DNA of 64,000 nucleotides from Streptomyces sp. 846.5 (GCF_004365705.1 NZ_SOBN01000001.1:3830001-3894000), one strand, 5' to 3'. Shown: positions 34,876 to 44,674, numbered from the stretch's first letter. Numbers and translations: made by a program. The notes: generated by a model not told the origin, from the letters alone.

Positions 34876-34952
34876 GGCCGCAGCCTACGGAGCGGGCCGC
34901 CGCCCCGGCAGCGACAGCCTGTTCGCCGATGGCGCGGCAGCCCTACAGGCTG

Positions 34953-35423
34953 TCAACCATCGGACGGACCCTCCGCCGCGGCGTCCATGCTGTAGGTCAG
35001 GAAGACCGTCTTCGCCGCATGCCGGTCGTAGACGGCCCGCGCCCGGTAGTTGTTCTCGGCGGTGTTCCAGCGGACCGCCGCCCAGCCCTCCTCCGCCGCG
35101 ACCCGCGCCAGCGCGGCGAGCAGCGCGTCCGCCGCACCGCTGCCCCGGCGGGCCGGGTCCACGAACAGGTCGTCGAGGAAACCGCTGGTCCCGCGCAGCG
35201 GCGAGTCATAGGCCCGGAAGTGCGCCAGCCCCACTGGCACACCCTCCGCGTCCCGCGCGACCAGACAGCGCGTCTCCCGCTCCGGATCGTGGATCCAGGC
35301 CCAGACCCGGTCGTAGTCGGCCTCGGTCAACTCCACCGAGTAGAAGGCGCAGTAGCCCTCGAACAGCTCCCGCCAGCGCGGCAGGTCCGCGGCCAGGACC
35401 GGGGTGATCGTCAGATCCGACAT
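34953..35423 (-). CDS. GNAT-family N-acetyltransferase
   Basis: 156 residues. [21 protein letters not shown] is the acetyl-CoA-binding motif A (R-x-x-G-x-G/A), with WNTAENNYRARAVYDRH as motif B. Acceptor unknown. ATG 35423 with GAGGG about 8 bases upstream, 4 bases after the stop of the next acetyltransferase, so the two form an operon. Confidence 0.93.
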   Translation of the reverse strand: MSDLTITPVLAADLPRWRELFEGYCAFYSVELTEADYDRVWAWIHDPERETRCLVARDAEGVPVGLAHFRAYDSPLRGTSGFLDDLFVDPARRGSGAADALLAALARVAAEEGWAAVRWNTAENNYRARAVYDRHAAKTVFLTYSMDAAAEGPSDG

Positions 35424-35427
35424 GGCG

Positions 35428-36030
35428 TCAGCCCTCCAGCAGTCGGTTCGCAAGGCGGGCCTTGGCCTCGGGCCACTCGTCCACCAGCATCGAGAAGTAG
35501 ACGCTGTCGCGCCAGGACCCGTCCGCGCGCAGCCGGTGCCGCCGCAGCACGCCCTCGCGCTGCGCGCCGAGACGGGCGATGGCGTTCTGCGAGCGGGTGT
35601 TCAGGTGGTCGGTCTTCCACTGGACCCGGCCCATGCCGAGGTCCTCGAAGGCATGGGTGAGCAGCAGCAGCTTGGACTCGGTGTTCACCGCGGTACGCCA
35701 GACCGAACGGGCGTACCAGGTCCAGCCGATCTCCAGCCGCTCGTCGAAGGGGGCGATGTCGAGAAAGGTCGTCCACCCGACCGGCATCCCGGTCGACAGA
35801 TCGATCACCGCGAACGCGACGGCCACACCCGCCTCCACCTCCGCGAGCCGCCCGTCGAGCAGCTCTCCGAGCTCCTCCTCGCTCTGCGGCGCAGTGACCG
35901 TGAGCCACCGCCATACCTCCTCGTCCCGCCCCCCGGCCAGGAACAGCTCCTGCAGATGATCGCGGGACAGCGGCTCCAGGCGGACATGGGTTCCGGTGAG
36001 CGTCGTGGACGCGGGTCTCTTCGCAGGCAT
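35428..36030 (-). CDS. RimJ/RimL-type GNAT acetyltransferase
   Basis: 200 residues. Starts with the RimJ/RimL-like TGTHVRLEPLSRDHLQELF; core EIGWTWYARSVWRTAVNTES and the HAFEDLGMGRVQWKTDHLNT-like segment with SQNAIARLGAQREGVLRRH are typical of this subfamily. The protein may acetylate ribosomal protein N-termini or a small molecule. First gene of a two-gene operon with the next GNAT. No ribosome binding site; -35 TTGCGC and -10 TACTGT (17-base spacer) end 6 bases before ATG 36030, so the mRNA is probably leaderless, and a palindrome lies in the promoter. Confidence 0.92.
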   Translation of the reverse strand: MPAKRPASTTLTGTHVRLEPLSRDHLQELFLAGGRDEEVWRWLTVTAPQSEEELGELLDGRLAEVEAGVAVAFAVIDLSTGMPVGWTTFLDIAPFDERLEIGWTWYARSVWRTAVNTESKLLLLTHAFEDLGMGRVQWKTDHLNTRSQNAIARLGAQREGVLRRHRLRADGSWRDSVYFSMLVDEWPEAKARLANRLLEG

Positions 36031-36048
36031 GGTCAGACAGTAGGCAAT

Positions 36049-36088
36049 GTTTGAACTAAGCGCAATTGACTTCTGCACTAGTTCAAAC
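36049..36088. promoter_or_regulatory. Inverted repeat in the promoter of the GNAT operon
   Basis: GTTTGAACTA (36049-36058) and TAGTTCAAAC (36079-36088) are perfect 10-base inverted repeats separated by 20 bases. One arm lies between the -35 and -10 elements of the operon, the other upstream of the -35, as expected for a repressor that binds two sites. Confidence 0.75.
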
Positions 36089-36177
36089 TGGCCCACCTCC
36101 CCCGACCGCAGAAAACCGAAGACCCCGCCCGCCCACGACATGGGCGAACGGGGTCAACGACAGAAGCACCGCACCAC

Positions 36178-37563
<1,386 letters not shown>

Positions 37564-37596
37564 TTACACCGAGAGATTACCCGAGGAAGGAGAGCG

Positions 37597-38589
37597 GTGT
37601 CGGCTGTGCGATCGGCGGGAGAGGCGCTCCTGGTGGTGGTCTCCCCCGCCGCCCTGGCCCTGGACGCGGAATCGGTCAGGGTGGCCAGGGACGTTCTCGG
37701 GGCAGCCTTCGCGGTGAAGCTGGTGGTTCCGGGGAGCCTGGCCGAGCTGGAACAGGCCCTTTCGCGCAGGGGCGGGAAACGACTTGTTGTGATAGGTGAT
37801 GACCGTGCGGTGCACCAGGTGGTGCAGGTGTTGCACCAGCGTGCGGAACTGGCGTCGAGCCCCCTCGGGATCATCCCGATCGGAAATGGCGAAAAAGTGA
37901 CCTTGACCAGGTCACTGGGGGTGGCCGCGCGTCCCGTGGACGCCGCCAGGACGGTCGTCGGCGGCGCCGAACGCACCCTGGGTCTGCTCGTGGACGAGAG
38001 CGGCGGAGTGGTCCTCGGCGGGCTGCGGATCCCCGGCCGCAGCCATCCCGGATCCGCGCCCGGAGCAGCGGCGGAACGGGTCCACCCGGACGGCCCCAAG
38101 GACTCCGGGGACGCCTCCGCGGGAACCCCCGCGACCGCTCCGCCACCGAGCGGCTCCGCTCCCGAGCCGCGTTCGCTCAGGGCGAACAAAGCTGCGCCCG
38201 GGCGAGGTGGTCTGCTTCCGTCCCTCTGCCTCGGTCTGGGCCTCCAGCTCGGCCGGGCCGCACGCAGCGTCGCCTCGCAGCTGCGCCCGCTCCGTGGCGA
38301 CCCCGGACAGGCCCTGCTGGTCGAGGCGGACGGACAGATGCTGGCCGACCTGGACCACCCGGTGTACCTGGTCGCCGCGCCCGACGACGGCCTGATGGAG
38401 GTTCTGCTGAGCCCCTCGTCCGGACCCGGCGGACCGTTGCGGGTCCGGGTCCGGCGGATCACGGTGAGCGGCGGCCCCGCGACGAGCTTCACCTATCTGG
38501 CGGACGACGCCCCGGGCGGCCCGGTCCAGCACCGCACCTGGACAGCCGAACCTGCCGCCTGGCGGCTGACGGTGCCACCGGCCGCCTGA
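37597..38589 (+). CDS. Diacylglycerol-kinase-like protein with degenerate active site
   Basis: 330 residues. It keeps the fold signature of the DAGK/sphingosine-kinase catalytic domain (LLVVVSPAALALDAESV, SPLGIIPIGNGEKVT, and C-terminal GQALLVEADGQ...VYLVAAPDDGLMEVLL). The nucleotide-binding GGDGT motif is replaced by IGDDRAVHQ and the usual GTGND by GNGEK, so lipid kinase activity is doubtful. A long proline/alanine linker (about residues 140-210) interrupts the domain. GTG 37597 with GAAGGAG about 6 bases upstream. It is divergent from purA. Confidence 0.78.
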   Translation: MSAVRSAGEALLVVVSPAALALDAESVRVARDVLGAAFAVKLVVPGSLAELEQALSRRGGKRLVVIGDDRAVHQVVQVLHQRAELASSPLGIIPIGNGEKVTLTRSLGVAARPVDAARTVVGGAERTLGLLVDESGGVVLGGLRIPGRSHPGSAPGAAAERVHPDGPKDSGDASAGTPATAPPPSGSAPEPRSLRANKAAPGRGGLLPSLCLGLGLQLGRAARSVASQLRPLRGDPGQALLVEADGQMLADLDHPVYLVAAPDDGLMEVLLSPSSGPGGPLRVRVRRITVSGGPATSFTYLADDAPGGPVQHRTWTAEPAAWRLTVPPAA

Positions 38590-38596
38590 CTGCCCC

Positions 38597-39529
38597 TCAA
38601 CTCCCCTGGCCCTCCGCGCCCAGGTGCAACTGGTCGCCGGAGCGGGTGATGCCGAAGCGGGCGAGGGCCTTGGTCGCCGGGCCCTGCAGCACCGCGCCGG
38701 TGGCGGCGTCGAAACAGGAGTTGTGGCAGGGGCAGACGAAACGGCCGTCCTTGGGCGGATTCACCGTGCAGCCCGAGTGGGTGCAGACGCCGGACAGCGC
38801 GGTGTACTGGCCCGCCTTGGGCTGCTGAAGGTAGACCGGGTCGCCGCTGCCCGGAGCAGGCACCCGGAGCACACCGCCGACGGGGACGGAAGCCGCCGCG
38901 ATGGCGGTACCGGCCGCATCGATCGCCCCCGCGCTCGGCGCGGTCACCCTGCCCCGGGAGCGGGCCACCCCCGCCCCCGTGAGCAGCACCGCGCCCGCGA
39001 CCGCGAGGGTCGCGATGCCGCCGTCCACCAGGACCTGGCGGCGGCCCCGACCGGCGGCCGTCCCGCGTGCGTGCCGGGCGATCAGCGCGTCCAGGGAGAA
39101 CTGCGGCGTGCCGGCGAGCACCAGCGGCACCCAGGCCATCAGATAGATCAGGTCGTTGCCCAGGTAGTACGGGTGGACGCCCCAGCTCACACTCAGCCAC
39201 AGTGTCAGGTTGATCAGCGCGCCGCCCACCGCGGCGAGCCGCCCCCACAGCCCCAACAGGGTGCCGAATCCGACCGCGAGCTCACCGAAGGCCATGGCCA
39301 GCCCGGCCGGCGTGGGCGAGCGCACCGCCTGGTCGAGCAGCGCGCCGATGGGACTGCGCGCGGCGACGGCATGCGCCTGCGCGGCCATGGACGCGGGGTC
39401 GGCGAGGCCGCCGAGGTAGTGCGGGTCGGCGAGCTTGTCGAGACCCGCGTAGACGAAGGTCGCGCCGAGGAACAGGCGCAGCGGGAGCAGCGCGTGGCGG
39501 CTGAGGGAACGGTCGGGCTGGGTGTCCAT
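38597..39529 (-). CDS. DoxX-like membrane domain fused to a Rieske domain
   Basis: 310 residues. Residues 10-150 contain four membrane helices of the DoxX/DoxD type (LRLFLGATFVYAGLDKLADP, and PTPAGLAMAFGELAVGFGTL). A fifth helix at about 170-187 leads to an extracytoplasmic Rieske [2Fe-2S] domain with CTHSGC (249-254) and CPCHNSC (266-272): Cys249, His251, Cys266 and His269 bind the cluster and Cys254/Cys268 form the usual disulfide. Such fusions may pass electrons to or from quinones. The start ATG 39529 has only a weak ribosome binding site. Confidence 0.9.
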   Translation of the reverse strand: MDTQPDRSLSRHALLPLRLFLGATFVYAGLDKLADPHYLGGLADPASMAAQAHAVAARSPIGALLDQAVRSPTPAGLAMAFGELAVGFGTLLGLWGRLAAVGGALINLTLWLSVSWGVHPYYLGNDLIYLMAWVPLVLAGTPQFSLDALIARHARGTAAGRGRRQVLVDGGIATLAVAGAVLLTGAGVARSRGRVTAPSAGAIDAAGTAIAAASVPVGGVLRVPAPGSGDPVYLQQPKAGQYTALSGVCTHSGCTVNPPKDGRFVCPCHNSCFDAATGAVLQGPATKALARFGITRSGDQLHLGAEGQGS

Positions 39530-39581
39530 ACTGCGGTCCGATCGGCTTGTCTGCGTGGAGTAATGACGATCAGTCAGGACG

Positions 39582-40667
39582 TCAGTCGGCGGAGCTGCTG
39601 CCGGGCGCGGCGGCACGGCAGAGCCGGGCGGCGTCGCCGCTGAGCTGCGGGCAGAGCCTGGTCCTCGCCGCCGACCTGCTGCCGTAGTTGACGTCCCAGT
39701 AGCTGACCATCCCGCTCACGCAGTCGGCCCGCTGCCAGGCGAACGAAGCCTGCTCGCACTGCGCCGCCGTCCAGGCCGGGCGGTCGATGTCGTACTTCAT
39801 CAGCCGCGATCCGGTGCCCCGGGAGCAGTCCTCGCGGGCGCCGGCGGCGGGCGCCCGGAGACACCAGACGAGGGACTGGACGAAGGCCGTCGGATGCGCG
39901 GTGTAGTCGTGCGTCTGCAGGAAGTAGATCGGGGCGTAGAAGTAGCAGGCGCTCCGGTAGATCGACGGCTGCTCCGCGCACGGGTACTGCGGCTCGGCGG
40001 CCAGCTTGTCCGCCGGGAGCTTGGCCAGTGCCGTCGGGTCGCCCTCGTCCGGCTCGAAGAGCTGCATGAAGACGCCCTCGGAGCAGGCCACCACCTGGCT
40101 GGTTGCGGGGAAGCGGTCGCACAGCCGTTCCGCGCCCGCCACGTCCAGGTGGGAGACGAACATCGCTCCGTGCCCGATGCCGTGGATGCAGGAGAGCGAC
40201 TGCGTCGGCGAGCAGAGGGTGGTCACCGCCGCCTCCGGGTCGGGCAGTTGCTGGAGCTTCTGCTCCACCACCCCGTGCAGGTAGCCGGAGCCGCAGACGT
40301 CGTTGAGGAACGAGACCGCCTTGGTGAAGTTCCCCCGGTACTTGGCCAGTGCGGCATGGCCGATCTCGTGCGCCACCGGGTGGCAGAACCCGTCGACGTA
40401 CGGGTCCTTGAGGGTGATCCGCTCCAGGTCGGCAAGGGCCGCGCCGGGGTCCTCGGCGTTGGTCTCGGCGACGAGATGGTTGCGCAGCGTACTGAGCGTC
40501 CATACGGCCGGGGTCGCGGTGGTGGTCGCGGTCGCCGACGGTGCGGGGGTGGCGGAAGACACCGGCGGGGCCGACTCGGCGACCGCCGTCCACGGCGTCG
40601 TCATGACAGCCCAAATCCCGGCAATGTATAGGAAAAAGGCCAGAAGAAGAGCCAGTGGTCGATACAT
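39582..40667 (-). CDS. Secreted cysteine-rich protein with repeated H-x-x-G-H motifs, unknown family
   Basis: 361 residues. A membrane-spanning signal (residues about 3-22) and a Ser/Thr/Pro/Ala-rich linker come before a domain with about 16 cysteines. Two motifs share the form H-x-x-G-H: FCHPVAHEIGHAAL and SCIHGIGHGAMF, with a third reduced copy GSGYLHGVVEQ. The first contains HEIGH, a zincin-like HExxH, so a zinc hydrolase is possible. Cysteines recur as CSPTQ, ACSEG, PCAEQ and others, suggesting a disulfide-stabilised outer protein. ATG 40667 has GGGGGA 8 bases upstream. I do not recognise the family. Confidence 0.8.
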   Translation of the reverse strand: MYRPLALLLAFFLYIAGIWAVMTTPWTAVAESAPPVSSATPAPSATATTTATPAVWTLSTLRNHLVAETNAEDPGAALADLERITLKDPYVDGFCHPVAHEIGHAALAKYRGNFTKAVSFLNDVCGSGYLHGVVEQKLQQLPDPEAAVTTLCSPTQSLSCIHGIGHGAMFVSHLDVAGAERLCDRFPATSQVVACSEGVFMQLFEPDEGDPTALAKLPADKLAAEPQYPCAEQPSIYRSACYFYAPIYFLQTHDYTAHPTAFVQSLVWCLRAPAAGAREDCSRGTGSRLMKYDIDRPAWTAAQCEQASFAWQRADCVSGMVSYWDVNYGSRSAARTRLCPQLSGDAARLCRAAAPGSSSAD

Positions 40668-40793
40668 CCGCGAGTCCCCCCAAGACTGCCGAACAGGTCG
40701 TTCGGCAGGGAACACGCAGGCCCCAGGCGTCCCGGTTCCACCGCACAGGCCGGACTTACCGGACATTGACAGCCTGGTGGCAGACTGCAGGGC

Positions 40794-41216
40794 ATGAGCA
40801 TCCACAAGAATCTGCTGGACGGCCCGGAGCCGACGCTGCTGACCGAGGACGAGCAGCCTTACCGCATGCTGGCGGAGGAGTCCGCCTCGCCCGCGCAGGT
40901 GGCGGCGGAGTTCCCGACCTTCTCGCTGGCCTGGGCCATGCTCGCCGACGACGCTTTCGCGGCCGGGCATGTGGTCGAGTCGTACGCCTACGCCCGCACC
41001 GGCTACCACCGGGGCCTCGACGCCCTGCGCCGCAGCGGCTGGAAGGGCCACGGGCCGGTGCCGTGGGAGCACCGGGCCAACCGGGGCTTCCTGCGCTGCC
41101 TGGCGGCGCTGGCCCGGGCCGCCGACTCGATCAAGGAGACCGAGGAGGCCGAGCGCTGCTGGCAGTTCCTGAAGGACAGCAGCCTGCTCGGCTACGAGGA
41201 GCTGAAAGGGCAGTAA
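40794..41216 (+). CDS. DUF3151 protein
   Basis: 140 residues, cytoplasmic and helical. SLAWAMLADDAFAAGHVVES and YAYARTGYHRGLDALRRSGW are the signature of DUF3151, an actinobacterial family next to fructose-bisphosphate aldolase in Streptomyces. TPR-like helical pairing is possible. No known activity. It converges on fba over a perfect 33-bp palindrome. Confidence 0.93.
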   Translation: MSIHKNLLDGPEPTLLTEDEQPYRMLAEESASPAQVAAEFPTFSLAWAMLADDAFAAGHVVESYAYARTGYHRGLDALRRSGWKGHGPVPWEHRANRGFLRCLAALARAADSIKETEEAERCWQFLKDSSLLGYEELKGQ

Positions 41217-41226
41217 GCACAGGCAC

Positions 41227-41296
41227 AGAGCCGCACACGACGGAGGCCCGGTCCGCGATGATGATCGCGGACCGGGCCTCCGTCGTGTGCGGCTCT
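41227..41296. terminator. Perfect 33-bp inverted repeat, bidirectional terminator
   Basis: Arms 41227-41259 and 41264-41296 are perfectly complementary over 33 bases around a 4-base loop (GATG), between the convergent DUF3151 and fba genes. Very unusual length and perfection for a terminator. Confidence 0.93.
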
Positions 41297-41313
41297 ACAA
41301 CCGCCTGCGGCGA

Positions 41314-42336
41314 CTACTTCAGCCGGTTGCCGGCCGAGCGCAGGCTCTGGGTGGCCTCGACCACACGGGCCGCCATCCCGGCCTCGGCGAGCTTGCCCCA
41401 GGTGCGCGGGTCGTAGGTGCTCTTCTTGCCGACCTCGCCGTCGACCTTCAGCACACCGTCGTAGTTGCGGAAGATGTGGTCCACGATCGGGCGGGTGAAG
41501 GCGTACTGGGTGTCGGTGTCGAGGTTCATCTTCACGACGCCGTTCTCCAGCGCGGTGGCGATCTCCTCGGCCGAGGAGCCGGAGCCGCCGTGGAAGACGA
41601 AGTCGAACGGGTCGGTCTTCCCGTACTGCTTGCCGATGGCGTCCTGCAGCTCGCGCAGCAGCTCCGGCTTGAGGACGACGTTGCCCGGCTTGTAGACGCC
41701 GTGCACGTTGCCGAAGGAGGCGGCCAGAAGGTAGCGGCCCTTCTCGCCGAGGCCGAGCGCCTCGGCGGTGCGGACGGCGTCGTTGACGGTCGTGTAGAGC
41801 GAGTCGTTGATCTCGTGCGAGACGCCGTCCTCCTCGCCGCCGGTCGGGGTGATCTCGACCTCAAGGATGATCTTCGCGGCGGCGGCCTTGGCCAGCAGCT
41901 CCTCGCCGATGGCCAGGTTGTCGGCGAGGGTCTCGGCGGAGCCGTCCCACATGTGCGACTGGAACAGCGGGTTCTCGCCGCGGGCGACGCGCTCCGCGGA
42001 GACGGCCAGCAGCGGGCGGACGTAGCCGTCCAGCTTGTCCTTGGGGCAGTGGTCGGTGTGCAGCGCGACCGTGACCGGGTACTTCGCGGCGACGATGTGG
42101 GCGAACTCGGCCAGCGCGACCGCTCCGGTCACCATGTCCTTGCTGTACTGGCCGCCCAGGAACTCCGCACCACCGGTGGAGATCTGGATGATGCCGTCGC
42201 TCTCGGCCTCTGCGAAGCCGCGCAGGGCCGCGTGCAGCGTCTGGGTCGAGGTGACATTGATGGCCGGGTAGGCGAACTTGCCTGCTTTAGCCCGGTCCAG
42301 CATCTCGCTGTAGACCTCGGGGGTGGCGATAGCCAT
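41314..42336 (-). CDS. fba: Class II fructose-bisphosphate aldolase
   Basis: 340 residues. It interconverts fructose-1,6-bisphosphate with DHAP and GAP in glycolysis and gluconeogenesis. VALHTDHCPKDKL has the zinc ligand region, LEVEITPTGGEEDGV, NVHGVYKPGNVVL and FVFHGGSGSSAEEI are class II, metal-dependent motifs. ATG 42336 with GGAG 10 bases upstream. Length typical. Confidence 0.98.
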   Translation of the reverse strand: MAIATPEVYSEMLDRAKAGKFAYPAINVTSTQTLHAALRGFAEAESDGIIQISTGGAEFLGGQYSKDMVTGAVALAEFAHIVAAKYPVTVALHTDHCPKDKLDGYVRPLLAVSAERVARGENPLFQSHMWDGSAETLADNLAIGEELLAKAAAAKIILEVEITPTGGEEDGVSHEINDSLYTTVNDAVRTAEALGLGEKGRYLLAASFGNVHGVYKPGNVVLKPELLRELQDAIGKQYGKTDPFDFVFHGGSGSSAEEIATALENGVVKMNLDTDTQYAFTRPIVDHIFRNYDGVLKVDGEVGKKSTYDPRTWGKLAEAGMAARVVEATQSLRSAGNRLK

Positions 42337-42577
42337 GACGAATCCGCTCCTGTCGGTGATGCGTTTACGGACACTGCGACCCCGACCAGGAGTCGGGCAC
42401 CGGCGCCATTGTCCCATCCCCACCCGTGGGCTTCACCCCCGCGGGGGACAGCGGGGTCGCATCCACCCTGGCACACCCGAACGGATTAAAAAGGATCAAT
42501 CCGGCCAAGCCGGGCGGCCGAGTCGGGAAGCGTCTCCCCAGCAGGGCTCGCGGATCGACAGGACGGGGGGCACCCGA
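42337..42577. promoter_or_regulatory. Divergent promoter region fba / secreted protein
   Basis: 241 bases between two outward-reading genes. It must contain both promoters. I could not assign convincing -35/-10 pairs; ATTAAAAAGG at 42486-42495 is the only AT-rich spot. Confidence 0.35.
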
Positions 42578-43678
42578 ATGGTGTTTCGGGCAGGCACGGA
42601 GCGGACGCCGAGGGCAGGAACGCGCAGGCCACGGCCGGTTCGGCTGAACGCCGCGGTGACGGCGGCGGCGCTGCTGCTGCTCGCCGGGGTCCCGGCCGCC
42701 GGCACCGCGCGGGCCCAGGCCCAGGCACGGGTCCGGACGGAGCCCCGCCACCTGCCGGACACCTGCGGGGCCACGGCGCCGCAGCTGCCACCGGTGCCCT
42801 CGGCCGAAACCGCACCCCCCGCGAGCCGGACCGTGGCGGCGCCGTCGAACGAGGCGGCGGCCCGGCACCTCTGGTACGGCCAGGCCGGCCAGCTGCCGAT
42901 CGGGCTGTGGTCCGACGCCACCGTGGTCCTGCGCGCGCCCGCGACCCACGGCACCGTACGGCTCGACCTGACCAGCCGGGGCTTCAGCACCGACTCCGTC
43001 GAGGTCCAGCGCTGGGTCCCGGCCTCGCACCGGTGGGTGGACCTGACCACGGCCGGCAGCGGTGACGCCTCTCCCACCCGGAGCGGCTTCAGCTTCCCGA
43101 TCGCCTCCCTCGCCCACCCCGAGACCGTCCCGTTGCGGCTCCAGGACCTGGACCGGCCAGGTCGGCTCGGCGTCACGGCCTCCTTCGCCGACGGGCGCGG
43201 CCACACCTACCGGGCTCCGGCCGTCACCTCGGCGGTCACCCGTCCGAGCACCGCCTTCACCGGCTGGCCCGCCCACGCCGCACTGGTCCGCGGCGGCCCG
43301 GCCCAGCCCTTCGGCCTGACCGTGCGGAACACCACCGACCGCGCCTACCCCTCCCTCACCGCGCTGTTCTACGCCTACGGCATGGGTGGCGGACGGGCGC
43401 TGACGCCGCGTGACCTGGTGCTCCAGCAGTATCTGCGCGGGCGCGGCTGGGTGGGTCTGCCCCTGGTCGCCAGTGCCTGCGACCCGGGGATGAGCGCCGT
43501 GCTGCGACCGGCCGCGGGCGTCGCGCTCGCTCCCGGCGCCGAGGAGACCGTGCAGCTCCGGCTGGCGGTGGCGCCGGGCGCACCGCACGCGGTGGGCTCC
43601 GGCTTCGGCGGGCTGGCCGTGCAGGGCGGGGACACCGCGCTGGCTTCGGAGAGCCTGCCGTTCACAGTGCGGAGCTAG
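42578..43678 (+). CDS. Secreted protein of unknown function
   Basis: 366 residues. A twin-arginine-free signal peptide with many arginines (residues 1-27) and a hydrophobic stretch NAAVTAAALLLLAGVPAAG ends at about residue 46. The mature part is rich in beta-type sequence: LWYGQAGQLPIGLWSDATVV, VRLDLTSRGFSTDSVEVQRW, and PFGLTVRNTTDRAYPSL, looking like two or three immunoglobulin-like or cell-surface domains. No known enzyme motif. The TAG stop lies inside the left arm of the palindromic element that follows. ATG 42578 with GGACGGGGGG about 8 bases upstream. Confidence 0.8.
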   Translation: MVFRAGTERTPRAGTRRPRPVRLNAAVTAAALLLLAGVPAAGTARAQAQARVRTEPRHLPDTCGATAPQLPPVPSAETAPPASRTVAAPSNEAAARHLWYGQAGQLPIGLWSDATVVLRAPATHGTVRLDLTSRGFSTDSVEVQRWVPASHRWVDLTTAGSGDASPTRSGFSFPIASLAHPETVPLRLQDLDRPGRLGVTASFADGRGHTYRAPAVTSAVTRPSTAFTGWPAHAALVRGGPAQPFGLTVRNTTDRAYPSLTALFYAYGMGGGRALTPRDLVLQQYLRGRGWVGLPLVASACDPGMSAVLRPAAGVALAPGAEETVQLRLAVAPGAPHAVGSGFGGLAVQGGDTALASESLPFTVRS

Positions 43679-43840
43679 GGGGTGCCCGGCGGATCAGGGC
43701 GGATGAAGGAGCGGGGTCTGGTGCCTGCGATCGCAAGGCGGAGGAGGGAGCCATTGCGGAGCACTGGCGACCGACGACAACGCGGCGAGCGCTGGTGCCA
43801 GACCCCGCGACGCCGCCTTGATCCGCCGGGCACCCCCTAG
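43675..43840. repeat. 166-bp palindromic intergenic element
   Basis: Outer arms 43675-43702 and 43813-43840 are 28 bases long with one mismatch (CTAGGGGGTGCCCGGCGGAT in the left arm). Inside, GCGGGGTCTGG (43711-43721) and CCAGACCCCGC (43798-43808) form a second stem. It resembles a MITE or a repeated Streptomyces intergenic element; the left arm contains the stop codon of the preceding gene. Confidence 0.8.
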
Positions 43841-43873
43841 GGAGCTCTTAGCCTCAGGCGTTACTCTGCGCGG

Positions 43874-44638
43874 GTGACCACGACTCTCGCGTTGAACGTT
43901 TCGACACTGCTCGACGCCAAAGCCCTGATCGCCCAGGTGGGTGCGATCGGCCTGCTCGCCATCATCTTCGCGGAGACCGGCCTGCTCATCGGGTTCTTCT
44001 TCCCAGGCGACTCACTGCTGATCCTCGGCGGCGTGGCCGCGTCCAGCGCCGGTATGAAGGTGCTCGGCGTGCAGATGTCGATCGCCGAACTGCTCGTCGC
44101 GGCGCCGCTGTGCGCCATCGCGGGCGCACAACTGGGCCATCTGCTGGGGGCCAAGGCCGGACCCAAGCTCTTCCGAAGGCCCAACTCCAAGCTGTTCCGC
44201 CAGGAGCACGTGGACAAGGCCGAGGAGTACTTCCTCAAGTTCGGCCCCGCCAAGGCGGTGCTGATGGCCCGCTTCATCCCGGTGGTGCGGACCTTCCTGA
44301 ACCCGGTGGCCGGGACGCTGGAGATGCCGGCCAAAACGTTCTTCCTCTGGAACGTGATCGGCGGGGTGATCTGGACCGAGTCGATGCTGCTGATCGGCTA
44401 CGAGTTCGGGGCCTCGATGGCCCCGGTCATCGACAAGTACCTGATCCCCGCCATGGCGCTGATCATTCTGCTGTCGATCTCGCCGATCCTGGTGGAGCTG
44501 GTGCGGGAACGGCGGAAGAAGCGTTCCGGCGAGGCCGGTGGGCTCGTCGGGGCCGCCGAGGCGGCCGCCGACCCGATGCCGGCCCAGCGGCCGGCCGAGG
44601 ACGAGGCCACCGCGGGTGGGCGCCACCGCAGGCGCTGA
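43874..44638 (+). CDS. DedA-family membrane protein
   Basis: 254 residues, four or five membrane helices. LLAIIFAETGLLIGFFFPGD and LLMARFIPVVRTFLNPVAGT-like segment ARFIPVVRTFLNPVAG are signature motifs of DedA; DedA proteins are thought to be lipid flippases or proton-coupled transporters. The C-terminal tail is basic then alanine-rich. GTG 43874 with TACTCT 6 bases upstream, so the mRNA may be leaderless. Follows the palindromic element. Confidence 0.93.
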   Translation: MTTTLALNVSTLLDAKALIAQVGAIGLLAIIFAETGLLIGFFFPGDSLLILGGVAASSAGMKVLGVQMSIAELLVAAPLCAIAGAQLGHLLGAKAGPKLFRRPNSKLFRQEHVDKAEEYFLKFGPAKAVLMARFIPVVRTFLNPVAGTLEMPAKTFFLWNVIGGVIWTESMLLIGYEFGASMAPVIDKYLIPAMALIILLSISPILVELVRERRKKRSGEAGGLVGAAEAAADPMPAQRPAEDEATAGGRHRRR

Positions 44639-44674
44639 CGCCCGACCACAGGCCCGACCGCACGTCCGCCGCAG

